Assembly (NCBI RefSeq): GCF_007197645.1
Contig: NZ_VKGK01000023.1
Coordinates: forward strand, 1 to 64,000
Length of the DNA stretch: 64,000 nucleotides
Source: Shewanella hanedai
GTDB taxonomy: Bacteria; Pseudomonadota; Gammaproteobacteria; Enterobacterales; Shewanellaceae
Direction: 5' to 3'
Positions 26,139-34,136 of the stretch are shown piece after piece. The translations under genes and the position numbers were made by a program. The notes under the pieces were generated by a model. That model was not told where the DNA came from. It saw only the letters and a program-made list of their open reading frames with translations, and searched no databases. The first letter of the stretch is position 1; every line of letters begins with the position of its first letter.

Positions 26139-26963
26139 ATGATGACGATTAACAGACGCCAGGCACTAACAAAAATCATAGGCATCAGCACCGCAGCAGC
26201 CGGAATGACCTTAGTTGGCACCTCAGCCTTCGCCGGAACAGATGAACAAGGGAATTTCCACCTTGAGCTAGGTGATAAACTAAAATATGTACCCCTTGAT
26301 CCTATGGCCACGGCAAAGCTTGCTTATGAAACAGGCGGGGGGTGTATGCATCAGGTGTTTCACTCACTTGTCACCATGCTAGCGAACTCATCCAGTCAAG
26401 ATGCAGCAAAATTTAAAACCATCCCCACAGCACTTGCCGGCTACGGGTTTGCAGGTGTTGTTGGACAGGGGACGATTTGCGGCAATTTGAACGCGGCTGG
26501 AATGCTGATCAATATTCTGGACGACATTAACAAGCAAAACTCTGCGGTTATCGGTGCCGCATTCCGTTACTACGAAAATACCGAGCTACCATTTTCATCA
26601 GCAGAATTTGTGTCAGGTATCGGTTCTACCGATGAGAAAACAGCACTTGTAGGCAGTTCATCAACCGCGAACAGTATTCTATGTCACTCCTCAATCAGTA
26701 ACTGGTCTAAAGCATCCGGCAAGACATTCAGCCAAAAAGGTGAGCGTTGCTACCGACTATCAGCCTCTATCGCCTTCCATTTAGTCGAGCTACTAAATCG
26801 TGCCTATCACGGTGAAGATATTGGTGCTTTACCTGAGTCTAAACCATCAAGCGATGCACAGAGTTGTCAGAGCTGTCACGGCGTCAGCGATACTATGGGC
26901 ACAGCTGCTAGCGTAAAGACAGACATGGAATGCACAACGTGTCATACCGGCCACTTTAATTAA
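26139..26963 (+). CDS. Tat-exported C_GCAxxG_C_C protein with two c-type hemes (split-Soret-like cytochrome)
   Basis: A 274-aa redox protein. The N-terminus carries a twin-arginine signal (NRRQALTK, residues 5-12) and a hydrophobic stretch to about residue 32. The central domain has four cysteines in the C_GCAxxG_C_C pattern: Cys69, Cys114 in GTICGNLNAAG, Cys182 and Cys204, predicted to hold an Fe-S cluster. Two heme c motifs follow, CQSCH (243-247) and CTTCH (265-269). This matches Desulfovibrio split-Soret cytochrome c in layout. Tat export implies cofactor insertion in the cytoplasm, while the hemes must be attached in the periplasm. ATG 26142 fits the AAGGGA better than ATG 26139. The lipoprotein gene follows 11 bp later. 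Confidence 0.82.
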   Translation: MMTINRRQALTKIIGISTAAAGMTLVGTSAFAGTDEQGNFHLELGDKLKYVPLDPMATAKLAYETGGGCMHQVFHSLVTMLANSSSQDAAKFKTIPTALAGYGFAGVVGQGTICGNLNAAGMLINILDDINKQNSAVIGAAFRYYENTELPFSSAEFVSGIGSTDEKTALVGSSSTANSILCHSSISNWSKASGKTFSQKGERCYRLSASIAFHLVELLNRAYHGEDIGALPESKPSSDAQSCQSCHGVSDTMGTAASVKTDMECTTCHTGHFN

Positions 26964-26974
26964 AGGATCGCGCA

Positions 26975-27493
26975 ATGAATTACACACGACTCAGCTCGTT
27001 CATAGCTTGTGCGCTTTTCGTCTCGGCATGCGGCAGTGATAGTCATGACGGTGGAGGCGAAGTCACGCCACCTCCTGTCGTCCCCACCATACATATCGAC
27101 AAAGCCGCCAACATTGAACTTGAGTTAACAAGTTTCGACGGTGTGTCTGGTGCATTGAGTTTTATGCTCAGCGATAACGCGCAGCAAGCGATCACCCAAG
27201 CCAAAGATTACAACATCATCTACTTTGGGTTCCCTGAAGAGAGCAGCGGTATTAACAACCCAAAATCATGGCAACGCTGGCATCTAACCAACAGCTACAG
27301 CTGTAATACTCAGGAAAATGAATGCGAGGGTTTACTGTCTGAATCTGACATAAAGGGGAGTTACACGTTTGAAGCACCAGACTTAGACTGGAGTCAGGGA
27401 GATTCGGCAAAGTTAGTCCAAAAATACAAGGTCGCAATCGAGATCAAAGGGGCGTTAAGCTCAAATGAAATCGATCTCCTCCCACCGCTTTAA
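26975..27493 (+). CDS. Lipoprotein resembling the N-terminal domain of OmcA/MtrC cytochromes
   Basis: A 172-aa secreted lipoprotein: signal peptide with lipobox FVSAC (lipid on Cys19), a linker GSDSHDGGGEVTPPP, then a beta-rich domain of about 130 residues. Phrases such as YFGFPEESSG, NNPKSWQRWH and KGSYTFEAPD recall domain I of outer-membrane decaheme cytochromes, but there is no CxxCH motif, so it is at most a heme-free homologue; this is an inference by eye. NSYSCNTQENEC may form a disulfide. It follows the cytochrome gene by 11 bp and is surely co-transcribed, probably as its membrane partner or anchor. Confidence 0.7.
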   Translation: MNYTRLSSFIACALFVSACGSDSHDGGGEVTPPPVVPTIHIDKAANIELELTSFDGVSGALSFMLSDNAQQAITQAKDYNIIYFGFPEESSGINNPKSWQRWHLTNSYSCNTQENECEGLLSESDIKGSYTFEAPDLDWSQGDSAKLVQKYKVAIEIKGALSSNEIDLLPPL

Positions 27494-27578
27494 CCATCTT
27501 GGAGAGGTTTACTTACCTCTCCATTTTTACCTCAATAACATCAGCTCAAATGACAATAACCTTATAGGAAGTAAACTC

Positions 27579-28124
27579 CTAGAAAGTGAGTTTATTATCC
27601 TTTATATCGCATCCCCACAGTCCATCGTCAGGAGAGAATTGCACAATGGCATAGTGCTGTTTTTCATCAATTTCGAGCAGATGAATATCGAGCGACAAAG
27701 GACCACGGTTAGCCATCGCTAGCCGACTTGAATCGATAACCGATTTCATATGATTTGAAAAGCTGTGTTGTAATAAATTAGAAACTACTTGGCCTTTCTC
27801 CAACTTCAATTTAAACGTCATCGAGGTCAAATCAAGTTTTTCAAGCTTGCCTTTCATAATCATAGAGTGATTATCTGTCCCTGACTCGAAAGAGCGATAT
27901 TTGAGTGTCACCTCTTCCCCCACAATTTTAATATCAATGGCCACTTTCACATCGCGTTTGACACCTTTACCGTGGAGATCTGCCCGGCATGATAAGCTCA
28001 TATTATCTTCAGGACCGAAAAAGAAGTGTAACCCAATACAGATGCCTATGATGACGAATAAACTGCAGACCAATAACCACACTTTCTTGGCATAGTTCAT
28101 GGATTTCAAATGTTGATTAACCAC
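27579..28124 (-). CDS. One-TM periplasmic partner of ToxR-like regulator 2
   Basis: A 181-aa protein with a TM helix at about 14-35 and a periplasmic domain. GTG 28124 overlaps the regulator's 3' end by 8 nt, within the TGT codon of its C-terminal Cys, a clear case for translational coupling; an in-frame ATG at 28100 is the alternative. Cys46 (LSCRADL) and Cys172 (LWGCDIK) match cysteines of the first partner. The core MIMKGKLEKLDLTSMTFKL resembles IMMKGNVSGVNADPHKYSF of the paralogue. It is convergent with the lipoprotein gene (85 bp gap). Confidence 0.7.
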   Translation of the reverse strand: MVNQHLKSMNYAKKVWLLVCSLFVIIGICIGLHFFFGPEDNMSLSCRADLHGKGVKRDVKVAIDIKIVGEEVTLKYRSFESGTDNHSMIMKGKLEKLDLTSMTFKLKLEKGQVVSNLLQHSFSNHMKSVIDSSRLAMANRGPLSLDIHLLEIDEKQHYAIVQFSPDDGLWGCDIKDNKLTF

Positions 28125-28854
28125 AAATACCTACCTTAGTTAACCAAGACTTATCGATAAAATGCCAATCATCATCTAAAGGAACCTGTTTTAGGTTTCT
28201 AATCTCGATACGGCCTAATCTTTCTCGTTTAAGTACAAAACTGATGAGATCATCTTCTGTAGAAAAAGAGAGGTATATATTCTGCCAAGGCACCTTGGAA
28301 CATGTCTCTATACTTTTGATGAATGATTGAATCTGAGGTTGATATTTTTCCTTTAATTTCATAGAGGTAAATATCGGATAAAAAGAGATATTGGACGATT
28401 GACTAGTGATCACCTGCTTTTTCATTGGATTGATTTCCATTGCAGGAACAAAAACTAAATTGATCATCCACAGCAACCCTAATAGCAGCCCAATTAAGAT
28501 GAAGTAATGCTTAGCTGAAATACTGCCAAAGGGAATTGAAGAGATATTGTTTGTCTTTGATTTAGGGGCACTGTGCAATACATAACCTTGATTATCCACA
28601 GTCTCGATTAATCCGGCATAATCAAGTCCAAGATAAAAACGAATGCGCTCAATAGCCTCAGTTAATAAAGAGAGAGCTCGAAGTTCTGCTGGTATAGCAA
28701 CTAACAGCTCCTCTCTCGATAACACCTGACCACGGTGCTGTACTAAGATTTCTATAACAGAAAACTCTGCAGCCGGCATTTTCCAACTCGTTTCATTAGC
28801 GAGATTGGATAATGTTTTATTCTCTATATCGAACCAGCATGAGCCAATTTGCAT
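28117..28854 (-). CDS. ToxR-like membrane-bound transcriptional regulator 2
   Basis: A 245-aa paralogue of the regulator at 24959: winged helix (about 3-95, with VIEILVQHRGQVLSREEL and LIETVDNQGYVL), TM helix (about 116-137) and periplasmic domain with Cys185 and penultimate Cys244 (VGICG), one residue offset from the paralogue. CSKVPWQNIYLSFS and IRNLK are shared with it. Start ATG 28854 is inferred from alignment and matched length; a GTG at 28920 extends the frame but lacks a Shine-Dalgarno and overlaps the shared TTCTGTGATCAC motif. The winged helix is more diverged than that of regulator 1. Confidence 0.8.
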   Translation of the reverse strand: MQIGSCWFDIENKTLSNLANETSWKMPAAEFSVIEILVQHRGQVLSREELLVAIPAELRALSLLTEAIERIRFYLGLDYAGLIETVDNQGYVLHSAPKSKTNNISSIPFGSISAKHYFILIGLLLGLLWMINLVFVPAMEINPMKKQVITSQSSNISFYPIFTSMKLKEKYQPQIQSFIKSIETCSKVPWQNIYLSFSTEDDLISFVLKRERLGRIEIRNLKQVPLDDDWHFIDKSWLTKVGICG

Positions 28855-28908
28855 ATCAATCTCAACTCGACCTAAGGGCAAACGATTGTAGCCACTCCTA
28901 GCATGCTG

Positions 28909-28920
28909 TTCTGTGATCAC
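28909..28920. promoter_or_regulatory. Shared motif TTCTGTGATCAC upstream of regulator 2
   Basis: Same 12-mer as at 25752-25763; here it extends to a perfect 10-bp palindrome TGTGATCACA. It lies 54 nt upstream of the inferred start 28854. Confidence 0.55.
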
Positions 28921-29040
28921 AAGTCATTATTCGAACCCAATAATTAAAATCGTGACTGAGGGCTCATTATTATTACAAACCAATAAGATGCAATAAAAGT
29001 GATTGTTTAAAATTTGTATTTATAGACGGTGTTATACGTA

Positions 29041-29075
29041 TAAAAAATGAAAGCACCAAAAAGGTGCTTTCATCT
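29041..29075 (-). terminator. Terminator after the DUF481 gene
   Basis: TGAAAGCACC (29047-29056) pairs with GGTGCTTTCA (29062-29071), loop AAAAA; on the minus strand six T residues follow. Confidence 0.88.
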
Positions 29076-29101
29076 AATTGAAGTCTTTAGCCGAATAGAC
29101 G

Positions 29102-29842
29102 TTAGAATGCGTACAACAAGGTCATATTCGTTTCTGTATCTGTGCTTTTCTTATCGTCTAATGGCTTATCATTATAACGAATGATCACAGCAAATTTCAT
29201 CGCAAGAGCACCGATAATGTTTGCAGTAATAGAGGTCTCTGAACGACCTTCTAAGCTCTCACCAAAATCGGCAACAAACATCTGCTTAAACTTAGAGCTG
29301 TCAGTGATTTCAGTTTCAAAATTTGCAACACCGTGAGCAACCCAGCTATCTTCAGTATCATAACCTGCCGCAAGTGCACTCTCATCATCAAGTCGTTTAT
29401 ATTGGTAACCAGGACCGACTTCCACACTGAACAATGTCTTTCCGGTGTCAACAAACTTGTGGCCATAACCTGAAGAGATCGTTGATTTTGAATCGAAACC
29501 AGTAAAAGGATCAACTTCATGGTTCGCATTAATGAACAGATAACTGATCTCGTCTAATTTATAATCAGCCTGCACTAAACCTAAATATCGTTTACCAGTC
29601 ACTTCACCGGTGTCTTCAGTATATAAAGCTTCCAATAGGTACTGGTTTTCCCAATTTCCTAATTCTTGCTTCATATCAAGACGCGCTTTAACTGAGGTAG
29701 TGTCAGTATTACCCGTTGTTATTGTAGCACCCAATTCTGCATCACCGCCAAAGGTCTTATCGCCTTCAACAAAGTCGGCACCGGCTTGAGCAGCAAAAGG
29801 TGCCGCCATTAGAATAGCTGATGCAATAAGCATTGTTTTCAT
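29102..29842 (-). CDS. DUF481 outer-membrane beta-barrel protein (YdiY-like)
   Basis: A 246-aa outer-membrane protein. Start ATG 29842 is chosen because a standard Sec signal peptide begins there (MKTMLIASAILMAAPFAAQA, cleavage after AQA); the longer frame adds 19 residues without features. The mature part shows alternating amphipathic strands, TTGNTDTTSVKARLDM near the N-terminus typical of DUF481, and ends with Phe (LLYAF), the usual C-terminal signal for BAM insertion. E. coli YdiY is induced by acid or salt; the function here is unknown. Own terminator at 29041-29075. Confidence 0.88.
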   Translation of the reverse strand: MKTMLIASAILMAAPFAAQAGADFVEGDKTFGGDAELGATITTGNTDTTSVKARLDMKQELGNWENQYLLEALYTEDTGEVTGKRYLGLVQADYKLDEISYLFINANHEVDPFTGFDSKSTISSGYGHKFVDTGKTLFSVEVGPGYQYKRLDDESALAAGYDTEDSWVAHGVANFETEITDSSKFKQMFVADFGESLEGRSETSITANIIGALAMKFAVIIRYNDKPLDDKKSTDTETNMTLLYAF

Positions 29843-30016
29843 TTTTATAACACTCCGAAAGATCATTTCTCTTAAAATTACTGCAATTTTAACACTCAAA
29901 AAACATAATTGAAAATAGTGATGCAGATTAATATATTCTGATAAAGACTCAATAAAATGATAAAGACACTAAGTTCTAGCTCTTTGGGCACAGAAAGTAA
30001 CAAATAAAGAGATAAA

Positions 30017-30043
30017 TACAAAAATGCCCGCAAAAGCGGGCAT
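30017..30043 (-). terminator. Terminator after fba
   Basis: ATGCCCGC (30024-30031) and GCGGGCAT (30036-30043) with an AAAA loop; T-rich on the minus-strand 3' side. Confidence 0.88.
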
Positions 30044-30079
30044 CTAATAAAAAAGCGTAACCATATCTATTTAAAAGCT

Positions 30080-31144
30080 TTATCTCACTTCAGGATCTAG
30101 CTCACCTGATTGGTATGCCTTGTACATAGCTTGTAGTGATTTAGGCTTAATTTTAGAGCCCATTCCAGCACAACCAAACGCTTCATAGCGCGTAGTACAG
30201 ATGTCTGCCATCGCTTCCATTGACGCTTTAAGGAATTTACGTGGATCAAACTCAGTTGGGTTTTCAGCTAAGAATTTACGTACTGCACCAGTAGAAGCCA
30301 AACGAAGATCGGTATCGATGTTCACTTTGCGGACGCCATGCTTAATACCTTCAACAATCTCCTCTAAAGGAACACCGTATGTTTCAGGAATCGCACCGCC
30401 GTACTTATTGATAATCTCTAACCACTCTTGTGGCACTGAAGAGGAGCCGTGCATCACTAAGTGAGTGTTAGGAATACGTGCGTGGATCTCTTTGATACGA
30501 TCGATACGCAGTACATCACCGGTAGGTTTACGGCTAAACTTATAAGCACCGTGGCTAGTACCAATTGCGATAGCAAGAGCATCGACGTGGGTATCAGCAA
30601 CAAAACGCGCCGCTTCTTCAGGCGTCGTTAGCATTTGATCCATAGTAAGGATACCAGCAGCACCGATACCATCTTCTTCACCCGCTTCACCGGTTTCTAG
30701 ACTGCCTAAGCAACCAATTTCGCCTTCAACAGACACACCACAAGCGTGAGCAAATGCCACTGTCTTTCGCGTAACATCAACGTTGTAATCATAAGATGCT
30801 GGCGTTTTACCATCAGCCATCAAAGAGCCATCCATCATCACTGATGACATGCCAAGCTGAATAGAACGCTGACAGATATCAGGATCTGTGCCGTGATCTT
30901 GGTGGATACATACTGGAATATCTGGATATTGCTCGAGCGCCGCAGCCATCAGGTATTTCAGAAACTGAGGACGTGCATATTTACGAGCACCCGCAGATGC
31001 CTGAACAATCACAGGGCTATCAGTCGCTTCAGCAGCTTGCATAATTGCGCGCATCTGCTCAAGGTTGTTAACGTTAAAAGCTGGAACACCATAATTATGT
31101 TCTGCAGCATGATCAAGCATTTGACGTAGGGAAATTAAAGCCAT
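30080..31144 (-). CDS. fba: Class II fructose-1,6-bisphosphate aldolase
   Basis: A 354-aa zinc aldolase cleaving fructose-1,6-bisphosphate into DHAP and glyceraldehyde-3-phosphate. HQDHG (about 81-85) carries the catalytic Asp and a Zn-binding His; GEIGCLG and [12 protein letters not shown] and [10 protein letters not shown] are the other metal and phosphate loops. The N-terminus [27 protein letters not shown] splits as typical for the subtype B (Calvin-cycle type) class II enzymes. Shine-Dalgarno GGAGT is 6 nt upstream. MITE copy 2 begins only 27 bp upstream, separating fba from pgk, with which it is probably co-regulated. Confidence 0.95.
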   Translation of the reverse strand: MALISLRQMLDHAAEHNYGVPAFNVNNLEQMRAIMQAAEATDSPVIVQASAGARKYARPQFLKYLMAAALEQYPDIPVCIHQDHGTDPDICQRSIQLGMSSVMMDGSLMADGKTPASYDYNVDVTRKTVAFAHACGVSVEGEIGCLGSLETGEAGEEDGIGAAGILTMDQMLTTPEEAARFVADTHVDALAIAIGTSHGAYKFSRKPTGDVLRIDRIKEIHARIPNTHLVMHGSSSVPQEWLEIINKYGGAIPETYGVPLEEIVEGIKHGVRKVNIDTDLRLASTGAVRKFLAENPTEFDPRKFLKASMEAMADICTTRYEAFGCAGMGSKIKPKSLQAMYKAYQSGELDPEVR

Positions 31145-31170
31145 TTTTTACTCCAATAATAGGGTATTGA

Positions 31171-31434
31171 TACCAATCAATATAAGAAGTTGATCTACTC
31201 AGAGTATTTTTTGGCAAACTAATTCAAGGCGAATGGATGACATAATGGTTGTTCCCTTATGAGTTCATTCAACGCAGAAGTAGGCAGCCCAAAATACTCC
31301 TTACAGACGAGTTTTAGCGGTTCTGATGCTGTGTTAACGAGCTTAACCGTAGAATAACTATGATCTTCACTCGTTGCCTTGCCTCAGGACCGCTATACCC
31401 TCGCTGAGCGATCAAATCTTTATACTGATTAGTA
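31171..31434. mobile_element. MITE copy 2, 264 bp
   Basis: Inverted relative to copy 1 at 20301: ends TACCAATCAATATAA and TTATACTGATTAGTA. The interior matches copy 1 nearly base for base but lacks the 49-bp segment. No ORF. It fills most of the pgk-fba spacer and ends 27 bp before the fba start codon, so any fba leader transcript from pgk must read through it or start in it. Confidence 0.85.
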
Positions 31435-31600
31435 TTACACCACCGAGGTCGCTATCGTTTGGATTGAATTTTATGTTTTGACTCCGCTTACCTTAGTAGC
31501 AGTAAATCAGAGCCAAAACACGGTTTCTTTTTATATGTCGATTTAACATCTATTTATCATTATTTTTGCTATTTTTTGATGATAAATCGACTGATGTTCA

Positions 31601-32776
31601 CTATTTTCCGCGAGATTCTAACATAGCTACCGCAGGAAGTTCCTTACCTTCTAAAAATTCAAGGAAAGCGCCACCACCAGTAGAGATATATGAAATTTTA
31701 TCTGCAATACCATATTTGTCTACTGCAGCTAGCGTATCGCCACCACCGGCAATAGAAAATGCATTTGAATCGGCAATCGCTTGTGCGATACGCTTGGTAC
31801 CTTCACCAAACTGATCAAATTCAAATACACCCACTGGGCCATTCCATACAATCGTGCCAGCATTCTTTAAGATTTCAGCTAAAGCTTGCGAGCTATCAGG
31901 TCCGATATCAAAGATCATCTCATCAGCAGAAACCTCACTAACACCTTTTAGCGTAGCACTTGCTGTAGGACTAAACTCACCAGCAACCACGACATCAGTC
32001 GGTACCGGAATATCAGCACCACGGCTCTTAGCATTGGCAACCAAACGCTTAGCTTCTTCGATAAGGTCTGCTTCATAAAGTGACTTACCGACTTCATGAC
32101 CCGCTGCTGCAATAAAGGTGTTAGCGATGCCACCACCCACAACAAGCTGATCAACAATCGTCGATAGACTCTCTAGTACCGTCAGTTTAGTCGATACTTT
32201 AGAGCCACCCACTATCGCTACAAGCGGACGAGCTGGATTGTCCATCGCCTTACCTAAAGCTTCAAGCTCACCTGCAAGCAAAGGACCCGCACACGCGATT
32301 GGTGCATGAAGACCTACGCCATGAGTCGATGCTTGTGCACGGTGTGCGGTGCCAAAAGCATCCATCACATACACATCACACAGTGCAGCTAGCTTTTTAG
32401 CGAGAGCTTCATCGTTTTTCTTTTCGCCAACATTAAAACGTACGTTTTCGAACACCACGACTTCACCGACATTAGCCTCAACACCGTCAAGGTAATCTCC
32501 TGCTAAACGCACAGGGCAAGAGAGGGCTTTAGTCAGGTAATCGACAACTGGCTGAAGAGAAAACTCTGAATTAAACTCACCTTCAGTTGGACGTCCAAGG
32601 TGCGACATAACCATCACAGCCGCCCCTTTCTCTAGCGCCAATTTAATGGTTGGCAGTGCAGCACGTAGACGTGCATCACTGGTCACAACACCGTCGCTGA
32701 CTGGCACGTTTAGATCTTCACGAATAAGCACACGCTTACCTTGTAGATCTAATTCTGACATATTGATAATAGCCAT
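31601..32776 (-). CDS. pgk: Phosphoglycerate kinase
   Basis: A 391-aa two-domain glycolytic kinase (1,3-bisphosphoglycerate + ADP to 3-phosphoglycerate + ATP). The N-terminal signature [12 protein letters not shown] (about 15-26), MSHLGRP (about 57-63), the GGSKVSTKL nucleotide-side loop (about 190-198) and the C-terminal [11 protein letters not shown] (about 346-356) are intact. Neighbours epd and fba give the epd-pgk-fba order known from E. coli. A hexamer repeat (AAGTTA)n lies just upstream of its Shine-Dalgarno. Confidence 0.96.
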   Translation of the reverse strand: MAIINMSELDLQGKRVLIREDLNVPVSDGVVTSDARLRAALPTIKLALEKGAAVMVMSHLGRPTEGEFNSEFSLQPVVDYLTKALSCPVRLAGDYLDGVEANVGEVVVFENVRFNVGEKKNDEALAKKLAALCDVYVMDAFGTAHRAQASTHGVGLHAPIACAGPLLAGELEALGKAMDNPARPLVAIVGGSKVSTKLTVLESLSTIVDQLVVGGGIANTFIAAAGHEVGKSLYEADLIEEAKRLVANAKSRGADIPVPTDVVVAGEFSPTASATLKGVSEVSADEMIFDIGPDSSQALAEILKNAGTIVWNGPVGVFEFDQFGEGTKRIAQAIADSNAFSIAGGGDTLAAVDKYGIADKISYISTGGGAFLEFLEGKELPAVAMLESRGK

Positions 32777-32798
32777 TGTATGTTTCCTTAAATGCTTA

Positions 32799-32826
32799 AA
32801 AGTTAAAGTTAAAGTTAAAGTTAAAA
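32799..32826. repeat. Tandem hexamer (AAGTTA)4 in the pgk leader
   Basis: Four AAGTTA units in a row, the last followed by AAAATTA, located about 25 bp upstream of the pgk start. Such tracts can change copy number by slippage; here it would alter leader length, not the reading frame. Confidence 0.75.
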
Positions 32827-32893
32827 ATTAAACGGGTTATCTGACCGCCGGGACACTACACCAAGCCATCAGATTAAAAATTGAGTTCAAAGC

Positions 32894-33919
32894 TTATGAA
32901 GCTCTTTTTGCCTTTATCATCTCTAAACTGGTGTCCAGCATACGATTGGCAAAACCCCACTCGTTATCACACCATAAAAGTAGCTTCACGAGATGACCGT
33001 CACTGACTCGTGTTTGAGTTCCGTCGACGATACTGGATCTGGGATCATGGTTAAAATCACAAGATACAAGCGGCTCGTTAGTATACCCTAAAACACCTTT
33101 ATATAGGCCCTTAGAAGCATCACAAAGCACTTGATTTACCAGCGCTATATCTACTTTTGAATCAATAGTAACCGAGACATCGATAGCCGTTACATTAATG
33201 GTTGGCACGCGCACTGAGATAGCTTCAAACTTATCTTTCATGTGCGGGAGTATGCGCTCGATTCCCCGCGCCAATTTAGTATCCACCGGAATAATAGACT
33301 GACCCGCCGCACGCGTTCGGCGCAGATCGTCATGGTAAGCATCGATGACTTGCTGATCATTCATCGCAGAGTGAATGGTGGTGATAGCGCCACTTTTGAC
33401 CGTAAAGTGTTTATCCAAGACTTCGATAACAGGCACAATACAGTTAGTGGTACATGAAGCATTTGATACTACAGTATGCTCAGGCCTAAGAAGGTGGTGA
33501 TTCACACCGTAAACAATGGTGGCGTCGACATCACTCGATGATGGGTGACTAATAAGCACTTGCTTTGCGCCAGCATGAATATGGGCCTCACAGCTTTCTC
33601 TATCAGACAACACACCTGTCGCTTCATAAACAATATCGATATCCATCTCAGCCCATGGCAGCTTGTTAGGATCACTTTCATGTAAAAGTGTAATGGCGTC
33701 ATCACCGATCAACATTTTTTTCCCATCAGCATCTAACTGCACCTGAGATTGAAAACGACCATGAGTGGTATCGTATTGGGTGAGATGAAGCATAGCTTCG
33801 GGTTTAGCGAGTTCGTTGATAGCAACGATTTGAATTTGAGCACGTTTACCAGTTTCGTAAACAGCACGAAGAATTGAGCGACCGATACGGCCATATCCAT
33901 TGATTGCGACTCTAATCAT
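32894..33919 (-). CDS. epd: D-erythrose-4-phosphate dehydrogenase
   Basis: A 341-aa GAPDH-family enzyme that oxidises erythrose-4-phosphate for pyridoxal phosphate synthesis. NAD-binding start [10 protein letters not shown] (7-16); catalytic SNASCTTNC (about 152-160) with Cys155; WCDNEWG near the C-terminus. Features such as [21 protein letters not shown] and its place next to pgk and tkt point to Epd rather than glycolytic Gap. Complete length. Confidence 0.92.
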   Translation of the reverse strand: MIRVAINGYGRIGRSILRAVYETGKRAQIQIVAINELAKPEAMLHLTQYDTTHGRFQSQVQLDADGKKMLIGDDAITLLHESDPNKLPWAEMDIDIVYEATGVLSDRESCEAHIHAGAKQVLISHPSSSDVDATIVYGVNHHLLRPEHTVVSNASCTTNCIVPVIEVLDKHFTVKSGAITTIHSAMNDQQVIDAYHDDLRRTRAAGQSIIPVDTKLARGIERILPHMKDKFEAISVRVPTINVTAIDVSVTIDSKVDIALVNQVLCDASKGLYKGVLGYTNEPLVSCDFNHDPRSSIVDGTQTRVSDGHLVKLLLWCDNEWGFANRMLDTSLEMIKAKRAS

Positions 33920-34136
33920 AGACCTATCTCTATCCCTATTAAGCTCAATTTTTAATACAATAACGGCCTACCATCATAGGTAAGCCGTTGTATCATAGAT
34001 AAGCCGTTGTACCATAAATACGTAAAGTAAAACCTTAGTATTTATTTCACATCATAAAAAATCAATCGATGTGATAACGAAGTTGATCCATTAATTGAAT
34101 AACCAATGGATCATCTGCAGCTTTAGTACAAAGTGC

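Noticed and set aside
32894-33919. Glycolytic GAPDH (gapA) instead of epd
   Set aside because: The catalytic core is shared, but neighbours pgk and tkt and the residues around the phosphate sites fit Epd better; kept as Epd with some reserve.
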